A program made the translations under genes and the position numbers. DNA of 12,583 nucleotides, taken from NCBI GenBank assembly GCA_002778535.1, contig PFBP01000012.1:1-12583 (forward strand). The letters are read 5' to 3'. Shown in pieces: positions 6,229-12,583 of this stretch; positions within the stretch are counted from its first letter, which is position 1, and every line of letters starts with the position of its first letter. The notes beneath the pieces were generated by a model. The model saw nothing but the letters and a program-made list of their open reading frames with translations, was not told the DNA's origin and did not search any database. The stretch is from Candidatus Kuenenbacteria bacterium CG10_big_fil_rev_8_21_14_0_10_36_11 (lineage in GTDB: Bacteria; Patescibacteriota; Patescibacteriia; UBA2196).

Positions 6229-8961
6229 ATGACCAAACAACAATCTTTAGAAAGAACCAAGGAATTAGTGGAAAAATTTAATAATTTTCCAGAAAAAGAT
6301 AAAAGTCGGTTTAATGAAGAACAGACAAAATCATATTTTATCCGTCCGCTTTTTGAGGCGCTGGGTTGGGATTTCAGCGACCCGGGCGAAGTTTCGCCGG
6401 AAGAAAACATCACCGGCAAAAGAGCTGACTATGAATTCAAAATCAACGGCATTCCCAAAATGTATGTGGAAGCCAAAGCCATTAAAGTTGATTTGGATTT
6501 GGAGATTCACGCGCGCCAAGCCATAAATTATGCTTGGAACAAGGGCGTGAGTTGGGCGGTGCTTACGGACTTTGAAAGCATTAAAATTTTTAACGCTCAA
6601 GGCCAATCAAAATTATTGTCCGACAAACTGGTTTTTGAAATTAAGGTGGCGGATTATGAAAGCGACCTTGAACGGCTGTGGCTTTTGTCAAAGGAAAGTT
6701 TTTTGGAAAACGGTTTGGATAAATACGCGGAAAAATATGGCAAGAAAATCAAAAAACAAACTGTCAATGAAAGTCTGTTTGGCGATTTGCGTGAAGCGCG
6801 CGAAATCTTAACTAAAAGTTTTAAAAATTGGAATGAGGAGTTAAAAAATAATCAGGAAACCTTGGAAGAGGGTGTGCAAAGAATTTTGGATAGAATAATT
6901 TTTATTCGCGTTTTAGAAGATCGTGGCATTGAACCGCCAACATTAAAAGAAATTTTACACCAACGCGATACGCTTGGCGCTAATGCCCAACTTTTTCCCT
7001 TACTCGTTAAAAAATTTCGTGAGTTGGATCAAATCTATAATTCTAATCTTTTTACCGTGCATGCTTGCGAAAAATGGGAAGAATATGACGACTCTCTAAA
7101 AAGAGTAATAAACTTGCTTTATGGTAGTACCGTTTATGAATATGATTTTTCCAAAATCCCGGCCGATGTTTTGGGCGGGGTTTATGAAAGTTATTTAAGT
7201 TATATTGCCCAAAAGCCAGTTGAAATTGATGCGGAAGGCGCAAGCGGAAAATTTTTTAAAGCTGAAGATAAAAAAGAATTAAAACAGAAATCAAGAAAAA
7301 AAAGAAAGGAGCAAGGAATTTATTACACGCCGAAATTTATTGTGGATTATATTGTGGAAAATACTTTGGGCAAGAAATTAGCAGAAGCGAAAAATATGGT
7401 TGATTTAAAAAATATTAAAATTTTGGACCCGGCTTGTGGTTCTGGATCATTTTTAACCAAAGCCCTAAAGACAATGAATGAAAAATACAAGGATTTTGGC
7501 AATCCAGGCGACCAATATACTAAGGCGGAAATTCTTAAAAGTAATATCTACGGTGTGGATTTGGATACGCAAGCAGTGGAATTGGCCAAACTGAATTTGT
7601 TGATTGAAGCGCTGGATAAGAAAGCCAAACTGCCGGATTTGACCGGCAATATTCGCGTGGGCAATTCTTTGATTTCTGGCGCCGAAGCCGAACTCAAAAA
7701 ATATTTCGGCCCCTCTTGGCGCGATAAACATCCGTTTAATTGGCAGGAAGAATTTGAAGAAGTTTTCAAAAATGGTGGGTTTGATGTGATTATTGGTAAT
7801 CCGCCATGGGGCGCGAACATTGATAAAGAAGCAGAGTACTTTGGCGAAAAATATCCTAACTCAACCAAATCTCACAAAGATATTTATAAAATTTTTATAG
7901 ACAAGGCCATTGGTTTATTAAAAGATGAAGGATTGCTTGGTTTTATTGTGCCAAACACTTTTCTTTATCAACCACGCTATGAAGATGTTAAGGCTGTTGT
8001 CAATAAGTATGAAAATTTTGTCATAAATCTTGGTGAAAAAGTTTTTAACAATGTTGAATTGCCATGTTCTATTTTAATTATTATTAAAAAAGTAGGTGGT
8101 AATAAATCTGTTTTAGATTTAACCAAAGAAAAAAGAGAAAATTTAGCACATAAGATTTGGCAAATTAATGAAAATTCGGCTGTTGCTCAAAATAAAATTA
8201 TTAATACAGTTAAAAAAAATACTGGCATGACTTTTGACGAGGTTTTTTTAATGAAAGACGCGGGTATAAATTATCAAGCAGTTAAGGTTGGTAAGGGAGA
8301 GAAAGGGAAAAGTAAATTAAGTCAATTGCTTTTTTATGAGGGAAAAAAAGAAAATGCAGAAGACAAGGAATATTGGAAGGGTTCACACATAAACAGATAT
8401 TTCATTTTAGAAAAAACAAATTATTTTGTTAGGACAAATTATAAAGATTTTAAATTAGAAAATGAGAGAGTAATTTTGAATAGAGAATTTTTTAAAATGA
8501 CACCAAAATTAATTTGGCGTCAAACAGCAAGTTCAATTATAGCATCGGTTGATGAAATAGGTGTTTGGTTTGGGAGGAGTATAATTGGCGCTATTTTAAA
8601 AGAAAAGTTTGAAAATAAGGTAGATTTGTATTATGCTTTGGCTATTTTTAATTCAAAATACATTGATTATCTTTATCACCAAAGAGTTTTAGAAATTGGC
8701 AAAGTATTTCCACAAGTAAAATTAAAATATCTGCGTGATTTGCCATTTGTTGTAGCTTCAAAACAGCAACAGAAACAAATTTCTGAAAAGGCAAAAACAA
8801 TGATAAGGCTTAATGTAGATTTGCAAAAAACACCAGAAAATTCCGATAAATGGAGCGCAATCAAAAAAGAAATTGGAAAAACGGACAAAGAAATTGACGA
8901 GAAGGTTTATAAGCTTTATGGGTTGACAGAGGAGGAAATAAAAATAATTGTGGGAAAATAA
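6229..8961 (+). CDS. Type IIG-like restriction enzyme / N6-adenine methyltransferase
   Basis: One 910-residue chain joins nuclease, methyltransferase and sequence-recognition parts. The N-terminus carries a PD-(D/E)xK-type nuclease signature: ADYEF (D67), then VEAK (E81, K83). A helical connector (about 180-360) follows. The methyltransferase domain begins with QGIYYTPKFIVDYIV (362-376), the SAM-binding motif I DPACGSGSF (400-408) and the catalytic motif IV NPPW (524-527), the hallmark of N6-adenine methylation. The region after about 600 is the likely target-recognition domain and shares the TaqI/Eco57I-style ending. The cognate site cannot be read from sequence. ATG 6229 is preferred over the in-frame GTG 6211, which lies inside the promoter. 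GC content falls sharply from about position 7900, suggesting that the recognition half has a separate history. No separate hsdS or hsdR gene is present, so type I is unlikely. The gene downstream starts 4 nt after its stop. Confidence 0.9.
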   Translation: MTKQQSLERTKELVEKFNNFPEKDKSRFNEEQTKSYFIRPLFEALGWDFSDPGEVSPEENITGKRADYEFKINGIPKMYVEAKAIKVDLDLEIHARQAINYAWNKGVSWAVLTDFESIKIFNAQGQSKLLSDKLVFEIKVADYESDLERLWLLSKESFLENGLDKYAEKYGKKIKKQTVNESLFGDLREAREILTKSFKNWNEELKNNQETLEEGVQRILDRIIFIRVLEDRGIEPPTLKEILHQRDTLGANAQLFPLLVKKFRELDQIYNSNLFTVHACEKWEEYDDSLKRVINLLYGSTVYEYDFSKIPADVLGGVYESYLSYIAQKPVEIDAEGASGKFFKAEDKKELKQKSRKKRKEQGIYYTPKFIVDYIVENTLGKKLAEAKNMVDLKNIKILDPACGSGSFLTKALKTMNEKYKDFGNPGDQYTKAEILKSNIYGVDLDTQAVELAKLNLLIEALDKKAKLPDLTGNIRVGNSLISGAEAELKKYFGPSWRDKHPFNWQEEFEEVFKNGGFDVIIGNPPWGANIDKEAEYFGEKYPNSTKSHKDIYKIFIDKAIGLLKDEGLLGFIVPNTFLYQPRYEDVKAVVNKYENFVINLGEKVFNNVELPCSILIIIKKVGGNKSVLDLTKEKRENLAHKIWQINENSAVAQNKIINTVKKNTGMTFDEVFLMKDAGINYQAVKVGKGEKGKSKLSQLLFYEGKKENAEDKEYWKGSHINRYFILEKTNYFVRTNYKDFKLENERVILNREFFKMTPKLIWRQTASSIIASVDEIGVWFGRSIIGAILKEKFENKVDLYYALAIFNSKYIDYLYHQRVLEIGKVFPQVKLKYLRDLPFVVASKQQQKQISEKAKTMIRLNVDLQKTPENSDKWSAIKKEIGKTDKEIDEKVYKLYGLTEEEIKIIVGK

Positions 8962-8965
8962 AAAT

Positions 8966-10090
8966 ATGTCTAACAAAAATTTTTTTGATAATCAAAGTGA
9001 TGGCACTGCGGTAAAAATTAAATTTTATGAGAATTATATTGAGGGTTATCTTACTAAGATATTAATGCAATTTGGTGGCTGTCTTGTCGCGGATTTGTTT
9101 TGTGGTCCAGGTAAAAATGGAGAAAAAGATGGTAGCCCTTTGATTCTAATTAAGAAAGCTAAAAAAGTATTAGAAAACCCAACTCTTTTAGTAAAACAGA
9201 AATTACTTAAAGTTTTTATAGTTTTTAATGATTGCGATAAAGAAAATATCGAAAAATTAAATATTGAATTATCCAAAACAACACTTCCGTCAAATATTAA
9301 AATACTCAAACCACAATGTAGTATTTTTTCTGATATTATTTTAGATATTTCAGAACCTAAAATTACAATACCAAAATTTTTATTTTTAGATCCGTTTGCA
9401 TATAGCAATATTCAGTTGTCAGAAATAAAGAAAATAATGGAAATGCCATTTTCGGAAATAATGTTGTTTCTACCCACATTTCACGCTTATCGTTTTAAAA
9501 CATCTACTAAAAATACACCAAAGTTAATAAGTTTTTTATCTAATTTTACAGAGAGAGGAGTATACGACTATCACAACATTTATGAGTTTAATAATTCAAT
9601 AGTTAATAGAATTAGAAAAGAGTTAAATTTAAAATTTGTTCAACACGCCACGATAGATGTTGGAAAGTCAAAAAATGCTCTTTTTCTTATTACTAAAAGC
9701 ATAAAAGGAGCAATGCTTTTCAATAATATTTTTTGGAAAGAAACATATAACGGAAAGGCGTTGAAAGTCTCTGAAATTAAATACCATGAAATAAATCCGA
9801 GTCTTTTTCCAAAATCAACCATACTAACTACTGAACATAGAAATTGTATTAATGAATTTCATAAAAAAATGGTAGTTGAATTAATTAAGAAAAAAGAAAT
9901 GTTTAATACCGATATCATTGAATTTGCAGTAATGGAAGGGTATAAACCGAAATGTGCGAATGATATGCTGGTGCGTTTAAAAAAGGAAAACAAAATTAAA
10001 ACAGAATATATAAATAAAATAATGACAAAAGGATTTTATGTGTCCGAGGATAAATATAAGCAAAAATTATGTAAAATAATATATTTATAG
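8966..10090 (+). CDS. tcmP: TcmP-like three-Cys-motif partner protein
   Basis: This 374-residue protein matches my memory of the TcmP family, which is named for lying beside genes for proteins with a three-cysteine motif. The molecular function of the family is not known. Visible signatures are a helix KIKFYENYIEGYL (about 17-29), the stretch DLFCGPGKNGEKDGSPLI (43-60), which resembles the SAM-binding loop of Rossmann methyltransferases, and LDPFAY (141-146), like a DPFG catalytic or binding turn. A C-terminal region (about 298-345) could be a winged helix. An enzyme acting on nucleic acid is inferred, not shown. ATG 8966 gives 4 nt spacing from the restriction gene. A TTG at 8948 has a better-placed GGAGG (8931-8935) and would add six residues, so the start is uncertain. 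The neighbour at 10118 is a CX3CX3C radical SAM protein, which supports the call. The gene is very AT-rich (14 of 60 bases G or C in 9301-9360). Confidence 0.8.
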   Translation: MSNKNFFDNQSDGTAVKIKFYENYIEGYLTKILMQFGGCLVADLFCGPGKNGEKDGSPLILIKKAKKVLENPTLLVKQKLLKVFIVFNDCDKENIEKLNIELSKTTLPSNIKILKPQCSIFSDIILDISEPKITIPKFLFLDPFAYSNIQLSEIKKIMEMPFSEIMLFLPTFHAYRFKTSTKNTPKLISFLSNFTERGVYDYHNIYEFNNSIVNRIRKELNLKFVQHATIDVGKSKNALFLITKSIKGAMLFNNIFWKETYNGKALKVSEIKYHEINPSLFPKSTILTTEHRNCINEFHKKMVVELIKKKEMFNTDIIEFAVMEGYKPKCANDMLVRLKKENKIKTEYINKIMTKGFYVSEDKYKQKLCKIIYL

Positions 10091-10096
10091 TATAAT
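10091..10096 (+). promoter_or_regulatory. Possible -10 box before the radical SAM gene
   Basis: A perfect TATAAT directly follows the tcmP stop codon, 21 nt before the next ATG. No -35 box is convincing at 16-18 bp upstream (best TTATGT, 10067-10072). In such AT-rich DNA this may be chance, and read-through from the restriction gene promoter is an adequate explanation. Confidence 0.3.
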
Positions 10097-10117
10097 TAAG
10101 CTATAAACACTTAACCC

Positions 10118-10990
10118 ATGCTCAAAATAAAAAGAAAATCACTTCTATACAAAAGTGGCGTGGAATACGCTGATTATTGCATAAATCACGTTGAGGGCTG
10201 CTCTCACGGTTGCAAATTTCCTTGTTATGCTATGATGATGAAAAAGAGATGTGGCATAATTAAGGATTATCAAGATTGGATTAAACCGAAAATAGTGGAA
10301 AATGCGTTGGAACTTCTTGATAAAGAAATTCCAAAACTAAAACACAAAATTGAAGTTGTGCATCTTTGCTTTACCACCGATCCTTTCATGTATGGACAAA
10401 AAGAAGTTTGCGATTTAACTTTAAAAATAATTGAAAAATTAAACAGAAATGGAATTCGTTGCACGGTTTTAACCAAAGGAATTTATCCAAAAGAACTAAT
10501 TAACACAAAAAAATATAGTCCAGAAAATGAGTATGCCATAACACTGGTTTCTTTGAATGAAAATTTTAAACGCAATTTTGAACCATACACTGCGCCGTAT
10601 GAGCAAAGAGTAAAAGCGTTAAAATATCTACATGACCATGATTTAAAAACATGGATAAGCATGGAACCATATCCAACGCCAAATTTGGTAAAACAAAACT
10701 TGAAACAAATTTTAGAAAAGATTAAGTTTGTTGATAAAATTATTTTTGGCAAATTAAATTATAATGTAGAAGTTTCTAAGTGTTGGAATAATATAAAGTT
10801 TTATGAGGAGTGTGCTAATACAGTGATTAAATTTTGTAATAAAAACACAACTGGGTATCACATTAAATATGGCACCCAAAAACAAGATGATAAACAGACC
10901 GAAAAAATACTTATAAAACCAGTTTTACAGACAATAAATATTTTTGACTATCAGCCAATGAAATTGGATAAAAGGAACGTTGTTTGTTAG
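10118..10990 (+). CDS. SplB-like radical SAM protein with CX3CX3C motif
   Basis: This is a predicted iron-sulfur enzyme that cleaves S-adenosylmethionine to start radical chemistry. The 290 residues carry the cluster motif GCSHGCKFPCYAM with C28, C32 and C36. That spacing is CX3CX3C; canonical radical SAM proteins have CX3CX2C. Further family marks are HLCFTTDPFMYG (82-93), comparable to the TDPYQ segment of spore photoproduct lyase relatives, TVLTKG (116-121), FEPYTAPYEQRVKALKYL (154-171) and WISMEPYPTP (179-188). It is therefore placed in the SplB-like group, not among the larger B12-dependent or SPASM enzymes. The substrate is unknown. It lies 27 nt after tcmP and is followed by a strong terminator, so it is the last gene of the accessory unit. 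The ATG start lacks a clear ribosome-binding site. Codon use is strongly AT-biased, like tcmP. The C-terminal 40 residues are not recognised. Confidence 0.85.
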   Translation: MLKIKRKSLLYKSGVEYADYCINHVEGCSHGCKFPCYAMMMKKRCGIIKDYQDWIKPKIVENALELLDKEIPKLKHKIEVVHLCFTTDPFMYGQKEVCDLTLKIIEKLNRNGIRCTVLTKGIYPKELINTKKYSPENEYAITLVSLNENFKRNFEPYTAPYEQRVKALKYLHDHDLKTWISMEPYPTPNLVKQNLKQILEKIKFVDKIIFGKLNYNVEVSKCWNNIKFYEECANTVIKFCNKNTTGYHIKYGTQKQDDKQTEKILIKPVLQTINIFDYQPMKLDKRNVVC

Positions 10991-11018
10991 AAGAATTCAA
11001 TCCATCCCACATTTTCTC

Positions 11019-11064
11019 AAGCGGAGAGTGGCCTTTGTGGAGATTGGCCGTCCCGCTTTTTGTT
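11019..11064 (+). terminator. Intrinsic terminator after the radical SAM gene
   Basis: The outer stem AAGCGG (11019-11024) pairs with CCGCTT (11053-11058). A second inner pairing of GGCC (11030-11033) with GGCC (11046-11049) extends it. A T-rich tail TTTTTGTTTT (11057-11066) follows. It lies 28 nt after the radical SAM stop codon and separates the accessory block from holA. Its tail runs directly into the -35 box of the holA promoter. Confidence 0.75.
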
Positions 11065-11093
11065 TTGACCAAAAGCAAGTTATTTAGTAAGAT
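11065..11093 (+). promoter_or_regulatory. holA promoter, predicted leaderless
   Basis: -35 TTGACC (11065-11070), 17-bp spacer, -10 TAAGAT (11088-11093). Only AAGGTT lies between the -10 box and the ATG at 11100, so transcription should begin at or next to the start codon. AAGG (11094-11097) is too close (2 nt) to act as a usual ribosome-binding site. Confidence 0.6.
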
Positions 11094-11099
11094 AAGGTT

Positions 11100-12017
11100 A
11101 TGATTTATTTTGTCTATGGAATGGACAATTATCGGGCCAAAGAAAAATTGAAAGAACTGCGGGAAAAATATGCTGATTTTGAATGGCAGAAAATTGAGGG
11201 TGAAAAAATTTCTTTGGACGAGTTGTCTGGAAGAATTAAAAGCGCTTCACTTTTGTCTCCCAAACGTTTTATTGTTTTGGAAAATTTGACTTTAAATAAG
11301 GCGCAAAAAGAAATTAGTCAGTTTTTTAATGGAAACCAAAGTGCGCTGGACAATCAAAACGATATTTTTGTTTTTTTTGAAAATAAAGCGGACAAAAAAA
11401 CATCATTGTATAAATTTTTAAGCCAGAGTAAAAATAAGTTTGAATTAGAAAATTTAGCCGGCGCAGAATTGAAAAAATGGATTTTAAATTACGCGCAGAA
11501 AAAGGGCGGACAAATTGAACCCCAGGCGCTCCAGGAAATTTTAGCCGGTGAGCAGAGTGATTTGCAATTTTTAGCTTTGGAATTAGATAAGCTTTTGGCT
11601 TATGACAAAAAAATCACAGCTGCGTCTGTTAATCTATTAACAGCCGCGAGTTTTGACACTAATATTTTTAATTTAACAGACGCGGTCGGCGCTGGGGACA
11701 AAGCCCGGGCCTTGAAATTGTTAAATTATCAATTTAATTCTGGCGCGGAGCCGTTATATCTTTTAAGCATGATCATCCGCCAATTTAGAATCCTTATTCA
11801 AATTAAAGAAACAAGTTTGAAAAATAATAACTATAATTTAATAGCCAAAGAGCTTGATTTGCACCCGTTTGTGGTGCAAAAAACCATAAGCCAGATTAAA
11901 AAATATTCTTTTGAAGAATTGGAGCATAAATACGCTGAACTTTTGCAAATTGATTTAATGTTAAAGAGCAGTAAAATTCCAGCAGAAGTAGTACTTACAA
12001 AATTTGTGATGGAATAA
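11100..12017 (+). CDS. holA: DNA polymerase III subunit delta
   Basis: This is a clamp-loader subunit that opens the beta sliding clamp. The 305 residues fit the HolA family in length and order. The N-terminal Rossmann/AAA+-like domain opens with IYFVYGMDNYRAKEKL (2-17), the usual HolA opening ('G-x-D-x-Y' in place of a Walker A motif, since delta does not bind ATP). A strand-rich part near KRFIVLENL (55-63) follows. A lid region covers about 120-180. The collar domain has FNLTDAVGAGDKARALKLL (190-208) and PLYLLSMIIRQFRILIQIKE (218-237). The C-terminal helices end in LTKFVME. It is a single gene between the accessory terminator and the palindromic repeat unit before lemA. GC content returns to the level of the left flank (25 of 60 in 11701-11760). 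Confidence 0.95.
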   Translation: MIYFVYGMDNYRAKEKLKELREKYADFEWQKIEGEKISLDELSGRIKSASLLSPKRFIVLENLTLNKAQKEISQFFNGNQSALDNQNDIFVFFENKADKKTSLYKFLSQSKNKFELENLAGAELKKWILNYAQKKGGQIEPQALQEILAGEQSDLQFLALELDKLLAYDKKITAASVNLLTAASFDTNIFNLTDAVGAGDKARALKLLNYQFNSGAEPLYLLSMIIRQFRILIQIKETSLKNNNYNLIAKELDLHPFVVQKTISQIKKYSFEELEHKYAELLQIDLMLKSSKIPAEVVLTKFVME

Positions 12018-12041
12018 TACACGAACAAATACACTCCTTTC

Positions 12042-12117
12042 TTGTCATTCCTGCGAAAGCAGGAATCTCAGTGTTTTTAGCAATTCCACGAGATCCTCAC
12101 TTGCGCGGGGATGACAA
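12042..12117. repeat. 76-bp palindromic repeat unit (REP/MITE-like)
   Basis: The ends TTGTCATTCC (12042-12051) and GGGATGACAA (12108-12117) are inverted repeats with one mismatch. The left arm holds a perfect hairpin, ATTCCTGC/GCAGGAAT around a GAAA loop (12048-12067). The right arm is an imperfect hairpin with ATCCTC pairing GGGGAT (one T-G pair) across 12094-12113. From memory, elements with the GTCATTCC...GGAATGACA ends are scattered in the intergenic spaces of many bacteria. There is no coding capacity. It could also act as a terminator-like structure after holA, though no T-run follows. Confidence 0.75.
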
Positions 12118-12129
12118 ATGGTATATGAT
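12101..12129 (+). promoter_or_regulatory. Possible lemA promoter starting inside the repeat unit
   Basis: -35 TTGCGC (12101-12106), 17-bp spacer, -10 TATGAT (12124-12129). The -35 match is weak (TTG only) and lies within the palindromic repeat. The predicted leader of about 50 nt would include the hairpin at 12154-12170 and the AAGGA ribosome-binding site. Confidence 0.4.
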
Positions 12130-12153
12130 AAAAGTGTAAAAGTCAAAAATTAA

Positions 12154-12170
12154 AGCGCCGGAGAGGCGTT
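12154..12170 (+). promoter_or_regulatory. Small GC-rich hairpin in the lemA leader
   Basis: GCGCC (12155-12159) pairs with GGCGT (12165-12169, one G-T pair) around the loop GGAGA, with an extra outer A-T pair. Eight A follow, then the ribosome-binding site AAGGA (12177-12181), which leaves the site unpaired and exposed. The loop GGAGA itself resembles a Shine-Dalgarno sequence but is hidden in the hairpin. Confidence 0.45.
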
Positions 12171-12186
12171 AAAAAAAAGGAAACTT

Positions 12187-12583
12187 ATGTCAACTTTACT
12201 TTATATTATTTTGGCTGTGGTAGCAGTCTTTATTTTTTGGGTAATTGGCGTTTATAACGGCCTTATCAGGCTTAACAACAGAACTAAAGAATCTTGGTCT
12301 GATATTGATGTGCAGTTAAAACGCAGGCATGATTTGATTCCAAATCTGGTGGAAACAGTCAAAGGCTATGCCAGCCATGAGCAGGAATTGTTTGAAAAAG
12401 TATCAGCCGCGCGTTCGGCCGCGATTTCTGCCACAACACCAGAAGCAAAAGCTATGGCAGAGAATAATTTAACTGGCACTTTGAAAACATTATTTGCCGT
12501 GGCTGAAAGCTATCCTGATTTGAAAGCGTCAGCTAATTTTTTGCGCTTGCAGGATGAATTGTCTGACACGGAAAATAAAATCC
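12187..12583 (+). CDS. lemA: LemA family protein, 3' end outside the window
   Basis: The gene is open at the right edge; 132 codons are visible. Residues 3-24 form one membrane helix (LLYIILAVVAVFIFWVIGVY), after which the domain is predicted to stay on one side of the membrane as a helical bundle. Family marks follow: NGLIRLNNRTKESWSDIDVQL, LKRRHDLIPNLVETVKGYA (about 44-62), EKVSAARSA, and FAVAESYPDLKASANFLRLQDEL, which together are diagnostic of LemA. The cellular role of LemA proteins is not settled. In many genomes they neighbour TPM-domain or HtpX-like peptidase genes, which would lie to the right here. A good AAGGA ribosome-binding site lies 5 nt before the ATG. Confidence 0.95.
   Translation, partial: MSTLLYIILAVVAVFIFWVIGVYNGLIRLNNRTKESWSDIDVQLKRRHDLIPNLVETVKGYASHEQELFEKVSAARSAAISATTPEAKAMAENNLTGTLKTLFAVAESYPDLKASANFLRLQDELSDTENKI

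Noticed and set aside
7548..7868. 106-codon open frame on the minus strand inside the restriction gene
   Set aside because: It is antisense to the methyltransferase motifs; no independent support.
9046..9408. 120-codon open frame on the minus strand inside tcmP
   Set aside because: It is antisense to the recognised TcmP core; long chance frames are expected opposite low-GC coding sequence.
1..12583. CRISPR array, tRNA, rRNA, insertion sequence or prophage
   Set aside because: No regularly spaced direct repeats, cloverleaf-like sequences, rRNA stretches, transposase or phage structural genes were seen by reading; this is not a substitute for a covariance-model search.

Overview
The window looks like a stretch of chromosome from a low-GC, small-genome bacterium, most likely a member of the Candidate Phyla Radiation (Patescibacteria, Parcubacteria-like). 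This is an inference. It rests on tight gene packing, lysine- and asparagine-rich proteins, and the mix of core genes (ftsK, rpmF, nusB, pnp, holA, lemA). No 16S rRNA or other phylogenetic marker was available for comparison. The standard bacterial code fits: nusB ends at a TGA at the expected family length, and no other gene carries an in-frame TGA.

Left part (1-5629), core genes. On the minus strand, ftsK (DNA translocase) is followed by a small antitoxin-like gene that has its own consensus promoter. Both read toward a hairpin terminator at the left edge. On the plus strand, rpmF (ribosomal protein L32), nusB and pnp (polynucleotide phosphorylase) lie in one direction. An imperfect 49-nt hairpin sits just before pnp. 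The ftsK and rpmF promoters face away from each other and share the same -35 bases.

Middle part (5630-11064), accessory block. A HicB/HicA toxin-antitoxin pair comes first. A single-polypeptide type IIG-like restriction-modification enzyme follows, then a TcmP-like 'three-Cys-motif partner' protein, then a SplB-like radical SAM protein whose cluster motif is CX3CX3C instead of the usual CX3CX2C. A strong terminator closes the block. The last third of the restriction gene and the two genes after it are much more AT-rich than the flanks, which suggests gain by transfer. The restriction enzyme plus TcmP plus radical SAM trio is the best candidate in the window for a little-described system. A role in DNA or RNA modification, or in anti-phage defence, is a hypothesis only.

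Right part (11065-12583), core genes again: holA (DNA polymerase III delta subunit), a 76-bp palindromic repeat unit, and the start of lemA, which runs off the window.

Regulatory theme: ftsK, the restriction gene and holA each have a promoter with 17-bp spacing whose -10 box lies only 6-8 nt before the ATG. Their mRNAs are therefore predicted to be leaderless or nearly so. pnp and lemA instead have clear AAGGA ribosome-binding sites. No rRNA, tRNA, CRISPR array, insertion sequence or prophage gene was seen. No gene-free stretch exceeds 300 bases.
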